Shown here: positions 37,573-48,884 of the stretch, piece by piece | Numbering within the stretch: position 1 is the stretch's first letter | Layout of the letters: every line of letters begins with the position of its first letter | Origin: Nereocystis luetkeana | Lineage: Eukaryota > Sar > Phaeophyceae > Laminariales > Laminariaceae | DNA: 64,000 nt | Assembly (NCBI GenBank): GCA_031213475.1 | Contig: JARUPZ010000002.1 | Span: 5,403,049 to 5,467,048, forward strand | Reading direction: 5' to 3' | Made by a program: the position numbers and the translations under genes | Notes under the pieces: generated by a model | The model's input: only the letters and a program-made list of their open reading frames with translations | Databases searched by the model: none | Told to the model about the DNA's origin: nothing

Positions 37573-39199
37573 GTGTGTGCGAGATTTACTGCTGTATACC
37601 AGGTACTTGGTATATCCGCAGTGTATTCTGTGTCTGCTGTTATAGTACCAGGTATACTGCTGCTGTGTACCCGTCGTGGCCTGCAACCAGCGGGAGAATT
37701 TACACTACATACAGCAGTATGCGCAGACTCGCAGACCTACAAATAGTACACAACGAACGACACGAATGACAAAAACAAAGCAGTCCACGCACCACCTACG
37801 GGACATTTAAAATTGAAAAACTGGATCTCTCAAGTTTGAGCGCAAGCAAGTCCGCGCGCCAAAAGCGGAAGAGATTTTGGTTGGGCTGCTTCGGGTCCGT
37901 CCCCACGACCAGTTCGATTCGCACGACGAACGATGATGATAATGATATCATTGTCTACTCCTACTGCTGTACCTGGTATGTACGAAGACTTTGAAGTCTA
38001 CGTACTTTTTACCCACGTGCACGATTCATTTCACGTTTTCCGATGTTGTTTGCATGAAAGGGCCCGGGAGGGATAAGAGAGGGGGGAAAGGGGCGGGGCC
38101 GCACGCTGGGTCATCAAGTAAATAGTATCAATAGTGCTCTCTGTAGGCGAGAGGGCAGCGAGAGAGAGGACAGAGGCAATTGTTCTGGTGCAGCTACATT
38201 AATGTTCTGCTCGCCACAGCAACAACAACAAAAACAAAAAGGAGAAGAGCTGCTGCCGCGTGTCAATCAATCAACATACTGACTGTATTAATAGTACTAT
38301 TAATATCAAAATGATAGTAGCAGTATGTTTGACGAAAAAAGAACGCTCGCCTTCTTGATATCACGTTTTTTCTTTTTTTTTTGTCGCACGTGGCTGGTGC
38401 GTTGCAACCCAACCCGAGACACTTCCATCACTGCGCTGCCGCAGAAGCCGCAGCAGGGTTTAGTAGAGTATATGTCTGTTGAGAAAGGCCGGATGCATCT
38501 CGATTTGTGAATCTCCCCCTGCCTCTGCTCGGTGCGGGCAGCCAGCCAAAGCTTGGGGAAGAGGGGTCAAGGCGGGAGAAAGTGGATCGAAAGAGATGTT
38601 TTTACGCACAGCAAGCAACACAGAAAAAAAGAGGATGAGGCCGTTCGACCGCAGGGTCGGGCCCCATGCGTCCTTCTCGTTGCGTCTTTTTTGTGGGGCT
38701 GGGAGACAGCTAGCCGGCGAGGGAGTCTGCCTGTATCTCTGGGCGAGCATCGTATCTACACCGCCTGGGAGCTAACCGTCAAATGCCCGCTTTCTGAGAA
38801 GCACAACGCTTCGACAACCTCCAACCATTTTCTCCTTTTCTCACCTAAAAGTTGGGAGACTTCAGGAGCCGAGATCCCCTCCAGCAAACATAACCGCTCC
38901 TTTTGAACAGCCGCGTTCTTCGACCGGCCGTCCTGGTGGCAAACGCAGACAATATGCATCGCTGCCATGGCTTGCGTGTGGGAGAAAAGGGGCTATGACC
39001 CCCTCCACTTGCCACCGATTAACGGGTAAACTGGTCCCGCCGCAGATGGATCCCATCTCCCCTATACGCGAGTCGCCGAACTCCCAGAAGAGGTACCGCC
39101 AACTTCTCTTGTGAAACCTTATTTTGAAGTTTGCTCCCAAACAATGAATGGGACTCCAAAACGCGGACAGCAGTTGAGTGAGGTTCGATTGCTGCTATC
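37573..39199. other. Upstream region of ftsZ, no recognised gene
   Basis: No protein family is visible. The interval from about 38325 to 39199 has higher complexity than the repeats to its left and probably includes the ftsZ promoter and 5' leader. I cannot place a transcription start. Confidence 0.4.
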
Positions 39200-42100
39200 A
39201 TGAGGAAGGCACAACCCAGCTATCCCTCCAGGCGTTTCCTTTCCACAGGGCTTTGGCCGTGGCAGTCGTTAATGGTCACGATTATCGTCCCGATGGTCAC
39301 CACAGGCGATGCTTTCGCATTCCAGTCCTGCCCCCTATCTGCATGGAACCATCGATCTCCCTCTCCTTCATCCAGATGTCATGAGTCGGTGCTCTCGGCA
39401 CCCAGAGGAGGGGCGTATTCGTTTGGCACATCGTCGAGGTGGCAACGAATATACCAGCAGCAACAACAGCAGCAACAACAACGGTGCTGTCGGCCAGGTC
39501 GACCAGCAGCTCCTTCAGTGTTCTTAAAGGCCGCGATGGGTGCAGGGATCATGGCGCAAGGGGAGGGGGATCGAGCAAGGTGAGTGAAGCCTGGCAACTC
39601 GTATAATCATGGTACACTGGTGCGATCGATGCTGCTACTCTCGTACGACGACTCTATCTGTGTTTGTGCGTATGGGTTGTATGATACGTACCAGGTTATC
39701 AGGTATGCATTACGTACTGAAGGTTTTCATAGATCGAATGGTCGCGCTTCCTTTTCGCTCTGCGCGCTGCATTTGCTACGGCGGTGGGAAGTTAAAAGGT
39801 GTGGATGCATTCTACTTTGTTCGTGTCACGGTCGAGAAGCTTCGCATGTTACGAGTGCCCCTCGACCAGGTGATTGTGTGTAGGTTAGAGGTGTTACCGG
39901 ACGGGTACCCGTACCCGCCATCTTGGGGAAAAGAATACCCGGGTACTCGGGAGTATTTACGGTCGTTTTGGGCGGGTACTCGGGTATCCGTTTAACAGCG
40001 GGGGTACTCGTCTAACACCCGGGTATCGGTCTGAAATCCGGGTACCCGGGTACATGAGCCCCAGATACTCGGCCAGTATAAAGTGTTACCCGTTCCATGA
40101 CGGGTATTAGCAAGCTGGGTAGTACTTGCGAGTACCTGGGTATTTGGCGAAAGGGTAGCACGTCTATGAAAATAGTAGGATGTGATATATGAGGCATGTA
40201 ACAGCAATTTCAAGTTGAAAAGGGTGTCCAGGAGAATATGTACAAAATACCACCCAGGGGATGTGAATTAGGGTAATAAGTTGCCATTCCCGTGACTCCC
40301 GAGGTAAACCAACGGGTACCCGGGTACCCGTTTAAACCGGGTACCCGATTACCCGGGTACCCGGGGCCGGAATACTGGGCGAGTATCAAGTGCTAATCGT
40401 ACCCCGTCACGGGTACTAGCAAGCCGGGTAATATTCGCGAGTATCCAGGTAATTGGCCAAAGGGTGACACCTCTACGTCGTAATTAATGTACCAGGTATG
40501 AGTACAAGTGACGTGTATGCCGTGAATGTAGTATGATGAAGCGATGCCTTCTTTACGCTGCTGTACGTACATAAAACACGCCGCGCAAAGCCCCAGCAGA
40601 ACCAGTCAGAGCGTTATGTAGACATGTCAGTGTTGGCAGCCTCCCGCCTCTCGATGATACCTCGTCTTCGAACACCCTGACTGCATAATATATACCTGGT
40701 ATATAATAATAATCAATGATTATTTATTAATTATTATTATAGAGTACCAGGTATATATTATATTATTATATATATAAATATAGTGTATATATTATTATAT
40801 ATATATCGATATATAGATATATATATATTATTATATATTATTATATATTTATATATATATAAGATTTTTATATCAGAGATCGAATACGTAAGTACATACC
40901 AGGTACCAGGTAAAATGTATCGTATCGACGCATTGGACAGCTCTTACTACTAACCAGGTACTGCGCCACTGACTGCTGCTGTGGCAGGATAACAGAAGCT
41001 GACTGACCCCCCCTTTCTCCCCCGCCCGTTCCCCGCCGCCCTTTGTCTGGCAACCACCACCACCTCCACCACTCACGCGATTGCCTTTTTGCTTGGCAGC
41101 AGCTGGGGGGGGTCATCGTCGATCGAATCGCTTTCTTCAATAGCCGGGGAAGAGAGCCTGCTGTCCCCGGTGTTGATCAAGGTCATCGGGGTCGGCGGCG
41201 GCGGTGGCAACGCGGTGGACGGCATGATCACCACCGCGACGCGCAAGCTGGCCGGGGTTGAGTTCATCGCGATGAACACGGACACGCAGGCCTTGACCAA
41301 GTCGCGCGCGGAGGTGCGGGGTGGGAATACAGAGCGGGGTGGGGGGGGTGGGGTGCGGCGGGGCGGCGCAGCGCGGCGCGGGGAAAATCTTTGAAAGAGG
41401 CGTTATTTACGTTTTAGACTCGTCCCCTGGCATGTTTGGCTCCAAGGAAACGACTCATCCGTTTTTGTTTCGTTATCTCGGTCACGCCGCGTCTACCTGC
41501 CTTCTTCGTATCTCTCCCCCGTCTATCGAACGCCGTTGTTGAGATGTTGAGGTTGGCATTGATGCCTTTGACACGTTTCAGATGAGTGTTGCCCTCATTT
41601 CTTGGTCTCCCTCCTCCCTCTCTCTGCGCCGCTGTTCACATGTTGATTCGACGCCTTTGACACGTTTCAGGTGAAGATTGCCCTCGGGTCGGGCGTCACA
41701 CGCGGCCTTGGCGCAGGGGGGAAGCCGGAGGTGGGGCAGGCCGCTGCCAAGGAATCTCTGCCCGATATCGAGAACGTTCTGGCTGGTTCTGATATGGTTT
41801 TCGTCACCGCCGGTAAGAGCACCGTTCATGATTTTGGTCGGGAACATTGCACCCGTTTTTTCATGTCCGGTGTTTCTCTTTTTGTGTGCTGGAAGGGTAT
41901 GTTTATTGCAACACGAAGTACTTTTTAGTTCGGTTTTTAGCGGTGTCAATCGAGAGAGCCGGATACACCTACAGTAGCAGTACTGACGACCGCCCAACAC
42001 TCGTGTTGAGCTCTGCGGTAGTCTTGTACGTGCGTACGAGAGTCTACAGATTTAACGAATGTTTCGGTTGGAAAAACAGCGTCAGGAATCTCAAGGAACC

Positions 42101-45100
42101 GACATTCAACGTCCGTTTTACCGTTGGGAGTACTCTCAATTGTATCGTTGGATTTAATGTCGAAGGACGACCCCCCCGACGCTGCGGTGACAATTTCTCG
42201 TTTCCCGGCGAACACGCTATTATAGGCCGCCGAGCATCACGTAGAGAAATACACCGCCATACTTCGTGAACGAAACTGACGAAGAATCAACCGCCCCACT
42301 CGAAAACACAACGACTCAGATGCCACTGATACGTGCCACCGCCCGTCAGCGGATTTTGCTGATATAGTTTACCTCAACTAATCAATCAGTCCATTCGACG
42401 CTTTTGTTATCCATATGCAAGAAAGTCCGCCTCACAAGCGGTTCTTAGTAGGATGCAGCTCACCCTTCGTGCGACTCGCCGAACATCTCACGTTTCGCTT
42501 CGCGCTTGGTGCAAGCAACGTCTGCCTGGTCGGTGAAAACCCGACGTGCTCCGTCCCGGCATTGTAGGGGTGCGAGGGTCTATGGTCGTACGATTTCGGC
42601 CATGCAGGGCATGAGTACATCCCCCCACCACCACCCCCAGCCCTTTCCATTGATGTTTTCCGACTTGGCTCAGCTTGGACCAGATGGCTGTGTGAGCTCC
42701 ACTCCAACTCCTCAGTATATATTTCCGGAGAAGCTTACAAGGCGGTCAGGGTTACAGGGTTAGGGTTACATACCAGTATAGGGTTGGGGTTTCAATTCCA
42801 AGCATATTCCAACAGTTTTTCGAAGCTGGGTCTATTTCATTTTTTTGTTTTGTTGGAGACCTGGGCCAAGCCAGGTACGTCTATATTTACAGCCATCTCG
42901 CCCCCTTCCCACGTATTTCAGGTATGGGCGGAGGGACGGGAACCGGCGCGGCTCCGGTGATCGCTGCCGCGGCGCGAGATATGGGATGCCTCACCGTAGC
43001 CGTTGTCACCGAGCCGTTCGAGTTCGAGGGACGTCAGAGGTCGAAGCAGGCCGCGGCTGGCGTGGCGGAACTAAGGAAGTGCGCGGACACGGTGCTGGTG
43101 GTCGACAACGACCGGCTGCTGGAGATCGTTCCGGGGAGAATGACCATGTCCGACGCTTTTCTCGTGGCGGATGACGTACTGCGGCAGGGGGTGAGTGAGG
43201 TTTGGTTTGGTTTCGGTTAGCGGAGGAACGAGCCGCTTGGGATTTTGAGGGGTGCGGGTAGGGGTTTTGTGCAGATTCGTCTTTTTTACCATGCGCCCTT
43301 TTTTCGTCCTCTACTTTTTCCCTTTTTTACGTACGGTACAGGAAAGTAGCATTCCTACAGTAGTTTTTTATCCGTTTTTTCGCTGATTTTTGTGTTTCTG
43401 CGGGGGGGGTTCCCGGGTGGTTGGTCTGCCATCGTTTTAATGAAGGCCTTAAGTTAACTTTTGTTTCGGCGTGGCTGCTTACTGGTCGCGCGCGCCTCCG
43501 GTGCGATGTTTGGGCAGGTCATTGGGACGTCTGAGATTATCGTTCGACCTGGCCTGATCAACGTGGACTTCGCAGACGTGCGTGAGGTGGTCAAGAACTC
43601 GGGCACAGCCCTCATCGGAATAGGAACGGGAACCGGAAAGGTACACCCCCCCCCCTGCCGGGTCGGTAAAAACCCGGCGTGCTCCGCCCAGGCATTGTGA
43701 GGATGCGAGGGTCTATGGTCATACGACTACGACCTCGGATGATATCGAATACCCCCCCCCCTCTGTTTCGGACGCGTGGAACGACATATGTGTTGGGAAA
43801 AAACTATATTAGCGACTATCGGTGGTTTACATCTTCGCGTATCAGTCGCTTGCTAAAGAGCAGGCGGGGTTGGCGGGGAGGAGCATGGTCTCGTGCCTAT
43901 GCCAACAGTTTCCATACCCGCGATTGGGTACGTATTGCAGCCAAGCCACGACGTTCATACTTTCAAGATTTGTTACGCGTTGCCGACAGTTCGGCCGATC
44001 GCACCGCGTTTTTATTGCTTCGTCTTTGTTTCTGCCATACCCCCCTCCTCACCTCACCTCACCCCACCCAACCCCATCCCACCTCACCCCATCCCACCCC
44101 ACCCGGCCCCACGTTATGATGTTTTTGGCAGACACGTGCCGAAGACGCTGCTGTGGGTGCGATATGCTCGCCGCTCTTGGACTTCCCGATCAATCAGGCG
44201 TCGGGCGTGATCTTCAACATCGTTGGCGGCCTGGACATGTCGCTCACCGAGGCGAGTGGAACCATGCCATGTACCTGGTACACACCTGGTATACCACTCT
44301 GTCTTGCTCTGTTCAGCAAGTGCATATACCGTTTTGGGTGTTCATTTTTCGGGAAACGTAAGGACGGTTTTCGGGTATGTGTGTGTCCTTGCTTCGCCGG
44401 ACGTGTACGTAGGGACCGCTTTGAGTGTTCATAATACGAATGCCCAAGGCCCTTCCTTTTTCGGACAGGAATGTAAGAACCCTTTGGGTATTAAGGTGGA
44501 TTACGCAAAACAGCTCTTAATTTCTGGCCGACGTTTGGGCAATACAGCAGTGGTGTACGCTTTTTCAAGACCACCCCGTGACCTTGAGCTAATTTACGTG
44601 GTCTTATCTCCGTTTTTGTCTCATCTTTTACTACTGAAAAATGGTACCATGCTAATTTCATTTTTTTTTCTGTCGTGACCAGCCGATTTACCTGGTTTTT
44701 TCTACTGTGGCCTTAACCCTTTTAGTACTGCGGTCCCGTTTTGGGGACAAACTACGTAGAATTTGAGTAGATTGTCCCCAAAACCGAACTGCAGTTCTAA
44801 CAGGGTTGAACCGGATGGTCTTAAAATGGGCGCAACCACTGTACTCAAACGGTCCGTACTTTTTCCGGACAGAAATGTAAGGCTCACTTGGGTATTAATG
44901 TAAACACCCAAACGTTCCTCGCTTTTCTGGACAGAAATGTGAGGGCCGTATGGGTTTTTGTATCGGCCTTGCTTTGCTGGACGATGTTTGGAGATTATTG
45001 TGCAACCCGAATGGTGGGTATTTTTGCTTTTTGCGGACATGCATGTATGGACCGCTTGGGTATTAATATCCATATACCCGAATGTTGCTCTCGTGAGGAT

Positions 45101-46543
45101 GGAACAGGTTATGGTCCCCCCCCGCTTTCTATCTATAGCCAGTATGGCTGACATGTTGTTTCGTGGGGGCGTCGTCTGTTTTGTCTGCCCTCGGTTGGCT
45201 GAGCAGGTCAACGCGGCTGCGGGTATCATCCAGGCCAATGTCCATGCCGACGCCAACATCATCGTAGGAGCCCTGGTGGATGAGCGCTGTGGCAAGCAGG
45301 TGTCGGTCACCGTTCTGGCGACGGGCTTCGAGGTGAGGAGCCCGTTCACTTTGCTGTCCGAAGTATTGTCGCCGTGGGCAGATCTAAATCTCTACCAGGT
45401 GTAGTTCATACGTACCTGGTATGCAATATACCTGGTGGCTTCTTACGCCACTGCAAGATCGAGCCTACGTTAATTCCATGTAGTTTGTCTCCTAAAAACG
45501 TGGTGCAGTTCCAAAGCGGTTTACCTGCCGAACGCGTAACGTCAGCGTTTGATGTTATGCCCCCCTCCCCCCTACGGCCATGCATGACATGAGTACCCCC
45601 CCCCCTGCTATATTTTTTGTATAAGTTGGGTTGGCGTCGGTTGGCAACGACAATGTAAAACATGCCGCTCACTACTTGAGCTATACAACCAGGGTATCGG
45701 TTGTTTTTTGTGTGTTTTTTTTGGCAGGCAGATCGTATGTGCGGTGTCGAGAATTTTTACTCCGCGCAAGGGGAATGATCGTATCACGTACCTGGTAGTG
45801 TTTATGGTAAGGCACCCACGAGGCAGTCACGTAGTAACCCCCATTGCTGTCTCTGGAATCGGCCACACCGGAAAATAAATCAAGCCATCGAAGCTGTCGC
45901 CCACCTGCAAGCCCGCCTCACAAGCGGTTCCTAGTACGACGCAGCTCACCCTTCATGCGACTCGCCGAACACCTCACGGTGCTTCGCGCTTGGTGCGAGC
46001 AATGTCCGCCTGGTCGGTGAAAACCCGGCGTGCTCCGTCCCGGCATTGTAGGGATGCGAGGGTCCATGGTCATGCGACTACGGCCATGCATGATATCAAG
46101 TACCCCCCTTCCCTGGCCCTCGCCCTCCCCCTCCCCTCCCGCACCCCGACCCTTCCCTGCCATATTTTGTATTCGTATTTTTGTTTGGTTTGTGTTTCAC
46201 AATTTTTATGTTGGTGTTCTTAAACGCCCCCCCCCCTTTTTGTCTTCGCCCCCTTTTGTCGGTGTTATGTACGTGCGTCGGAAAATATATCCAGCTTCCA
46301 GATGGGGGAGGCGTTGCCGTGGAGGGGGGGTACCCGGCTGCAGCAGAAGCCAGATCGAACGTGGGGGGAAGGGGGGAGGGAGGGTTAGGAGATGAAATCA
46401 GTGGGGGGGGGCAGCAGCAAGCACCCCCCTCTCGCCCATGCTTCGACAGCAGAGCGAACGATGGCGGCCGGGGGGGGACGGGCGGAGATACGCCCCCGAA
46501 GAAAAGAAGCATGTTTCGACGGTTATTGAACCGCCGAGATTGA
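39200..46543 (+). CDS. ftsZ: Plastid-type cell division protein FtsZ, complete, eight exons
   Basis: Exons are 39200-39579, 41100-41313, 41671-41812, 42922-43190, 43518-43640, 44132-44251, 45207-45332 and 46295-46543, giving 540 residues with all phases consistent. FtsZ is a tubulin-like GTPase that forms the division ring; this form should act inside the plastid. The N-terminus has a signal peptide ending AFA followed by Phe (DAFA|FQS), then a Ser/Arg-rich transit region with a Gln run. The GTPase core starts at [14 protein letters not shown]. The tubulin signature GGGTGTG is at residues 248-254, and the T7 loop NVDFADV starts at Asn350, with Asp352 and Asp355. The C-terminal exon (82 residues, Gly-rich linker ending [14 protein letters not shown]) follows the ATGFE end of the core; its assignment is slightly less sure. 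Odd points: a NAGNAG acceptor for exon 2, a duplicated decoy acceptor before exon 3, and a GC donor after exon 6. Introns hold several repeats. Confidence 0.93.
39889..40477. repeat. GGTACCC-rich element with inverted ends in ftsZ intron 1
   Basis: It starts agaggtgttacc and ends ggtgacacctct, an inverted pair. Inside, two diverged copies of a ~170-bp block lie at about 40050-40170 and 40360-40475, each with gggtattagcaagc/gggtactagcaagc words, among runs of overlapping ggtacccgggtaccc palindromes. Confidence 0.6.
40690..40866. repeat. AT-rich tatata/attatt microsatellite
   Basis: About 175 bp of almost pure A/T, rich in tatatat and tattatta, lies between two TACCTGGTATA/TACCAGGTATA words (about 40695 and 40745). 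It is in ftsZ intron 1. Confidence 0.75.
42395..42635 (+). repeat. C-tract-ended dispersed element in ftsZ intron 3
   Basis: It contains cctcacaagcggttcttagt, cgcgcttggtgcaagcaa, gacgtgctccgtcccggcat, gggtctatggtcgtacga and ccatgcagg, ending in a C-run. It matches the copies at 45805-46110 and 54138-54475 over about 230 bp. Confidence 0.7.
43641..43762 (+). repeat. C-tract-ended element abutting the ftsZ exon-5 donor
   Basis: Exon 5 ends at 43640 and the donor gtac runs straight into a C-tract and then the element (cggcgtgctccgcccaggca, gggtctatggtcatacgact), ending in a second C-tract near 43750-43762. The element is truncated at its 5' side compared with the 42395 copy. Confidence 0.6.
44712..44807. 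repeat. MITE family M3 copy in ftsZ intron 6
   Basis: The foldback is nearly perfect: left ttaacccttttagtactgcg with ccgttttggggacaa, right gtccccaaaac with actgcagttctaacagggtt. It lies in the intron that has the GC donor. Confidence 0.7.
45805..46110 (+). repeat. C-tract-ended element, near full-length, in ftsZ intron 7
   Basis: It extends about 90 bp further 5' than most copies (ggcacccacgaggcagtcac, then attgctgtctctggaat) and matches 54138-54475 over its full length, ending in a C-rich stretch. A separate fragment lies at 45565-45607 in the same intron. Confidence 0.7.
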
Positions 46544-46740
46544 TCAGATTAGGCAGCTGATGTAGGCTGGTTTGTCAGCTGATCCGGTTGATCAGCTAAC
46601 CTGATTGGTCAGCTGATGTGATTGGTTAACTGATCTGATTAGTAAGATGATGTGATCGATCAGCTGGCCTGATTAGTCAGCTTATGTGCTTGGTCAGCTG
46701 ATCTGATTGGTCGTCTGATCTGATTAGATCGATCGATTCA
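46544..46740. repeat. 20-bp minisatellite directly after the ftsZ stop codon
   Basis: About nine imperfect copies of a tgattggtcagctgatctga-like unit start within a few bases of the stop codon at 46541-46543 and run to about 46740, so they form the proximal 3' UTR. The agctga/tcagct core is palindromic. Confidence 0.75.
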
Positions 46741-47261
46741 GTGTTTGTTTGCTTGTTTGTTTGTTTGTTACCAAAGGGGTGCTTGGAAGTTGAGCTTGCG
46801 ACCCTCGCTTCCTTTGTGTATACGATGCCCATCCACATATGCGTGTGTGATTTTGACGAACAGCACAGTCCGTAGCTGCAGGGGTGGCTTCTACTGTGAC
46901 CGTAGTAGCTCATACTGTGGCTGTTTAGCAGTGCCGTGAGTGGCGAGAGGTGACTTGGCGTAGCTCCACATCGGGAAATCGGCTTGGGAGGCCGGCTGCG
47001 GAGACCTAGCGCTCTTATACCAGCAGAATGCTTTGTCTGGAGCAAGTAGCAGCTCGCGTTCTTGTTTTCCAAACGAAAGTTCGGGTGGACGACCTCCATC
47101 ATCAACAGCAGCAGGAGCCGTGTACGTACGAACACTAGCTATTGTTTTTTTTTCCTTCAGATTTTGTCGTCTTGATTTTTTTTGTTTTCGTTCTGAATCT
47201 CGCAGATAAAATCTTGCGAGCGCCCACCACCACCACCATTGCGAGGAACGAGAAAAACGCG

Positions 47262-47370
47262 TTTCCAGGGTACCTTTTAAGTATCGGGTTCCTTTTAAGT
47301 TCCAGGGTACCTTTCAAGTATCAGGGTACCTTTTAAATGCCAGGGTACATGTTAAGTACCAGGGTACCTT
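47262..47370. repeat. Tandem repeat with GGGTACCTTTTAAGTA units
   Basis: Five to six imperfect units of about 20 bp, each containing cagggtacctttt, follow one another. Confidence 0.75.
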
Positions 47371-47794
47371 GAAGGATAGCGATTTGGAGATGCGTTGTTC
47401 CGGCGGAGAGTCGCTCCAGATGTTTCCCAACAACCGACGATCAATTTTTCGGGTCGATGAATAGTGTCAGATTGCTTTGTAGTGCTAGATAGCTTGAGCC
47501 AAAATCAGACGTGTCGATAGTGTCAGATGGCTTTGTAGTGCCAAGACCGGTTTGGCAACAACAGGCAGGCGTTTTTTTATACCATGGTAGTGTTACAGTA
47601 GGTACTACTGGTAATATTTGGCCACAGCAGAGAACTTGATAGTTTGCTTCTTCTATTTTAAGAATAGTGCAGCACAGCAGTCTATATTATATTTGATGAT
47701 CGCTGATGAAGAAGACGTTTTGCTTCACAGCTGCAGAAGAAGCGCGGGAAAAAAAGTGGGCTTGAAATAAAAAGGAGGTTGTGTTATTATGAGT

Positions 47795-48010
47795 GAGGGC
47801 ATTGAGGTTTTTGAGGTAGGTTAGAACTGGTTGCGCCCCAGAGTTCGTACGAACCTTACGAACCTGTGGTGGCAGTATCCTTCGAGGTGGCGTGGACGAG
47901 TAGGGGCATCGAGGTTTTGGGGTAGGTCAACTGGTTGCCCATCGAAATTCGTACGGACCTGGTAGGTCAGCTGGTTGCGCATCTTCGCACGGACCTGTGG
48001 AGGCAGTGTG
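47795..48010. repeat. Two-copy tandem duplication of about 110 bp
   Basis: Both copies share gaggtttt…gaggtagg or ggggtaggt, aactggttgc, aattcgtacg…, and acctgtgg…ggcagt…cttcg, then ggtggcgtgg or ggtgtggcgtgg, in the same order. Confidence 0.65.
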
Positions 48011-48133
48011 CTTCGGTGTGGCGTGGAAAAGAAGCGCGGAGCTTGGAACTCCCCGGCTTGTTAACCCTTTTACAACTGCACGCAAGCTTTAGGGCAACGT
48101 ACTACTTGGAAGTAGTGGGGGATGTTTTTGCAG

Positions 48134-48275
48134 TACAGTAGTGATCCCTCTACGTGTATAGTGCCGTTATGCGCCAGCCAACTAAACCGGCACTATTGGC
48201 ACAAATCCCATCTGTGCCAAGCGATTTCACCGGCACTATACAGGGCAACGGCACTATACGGACCACTACTGTACA
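48134..48275. repeat. MITE family M2 copy, strongly palindromic
   Basis: It begins tacagtagtgatccctc and ends cggaccactactgta. The interior has ggcactat/atagtgcc words in both orientations and 'gcgccagccaact'. Confidence 0.7.
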
Positions 48276-48884
48276 TACAGCAGTACAGGGCACCTACTAG
48301 GAAAAGGAGCAATGAGAAAGGCAGGGCTGACATTCAATTTACAGAAACGTAATAAACTCGGCAAAAGTTGTACTGAAATTAGAAATTAGTGCGGGACGCA
48401 CCCATTGTCAGTTTAAGGAATCCAGCCGGGAACAGCTTTCCTGTTCCTTATTGTCAGGTGTTCGGTACTGCGGTTTGATAGTAAAAGGGCGATATACAAC
48501 GACAACGAGTCGTTTCATTGTGGCAACGCCGATACAGGCGGAATTTCTTCTGAGGGTGTGTGCTTTTCCATGCTGTTCGAAACCTGCGCCTAAAATAACA
48601 CCAATGTCCACAATGGAGCCCTGGCTGCTTTCAAGAGTAGTGTTTTCTCGTCGGTATGTACAAGCTCGCACCGACCCTCGACCCTGTTAGCGTCGAGGTT
48701 CATAATTTGCGCGTGAGCAGTTGGGGCTGTCCCATCCGTCCCCATGATGAACGGGCTGCGTGCGGTCAATAGAGGAGGGATGTTGCTACAAACAGCGCAC
48801 GCTGTCGCACACCGTGGTCATTGTCACACGCTGCTTGCCACCTTTACGAAAGTAAGATCGAACGAACTTTCCCTAAGTTTTACC

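Noticed and set aside
40690..40866. AT-rich block considered as a replication origin or centromere core
   Set aside because: It is a simple tatata/attatt microsatellite inside an intron with no other supporting feature.
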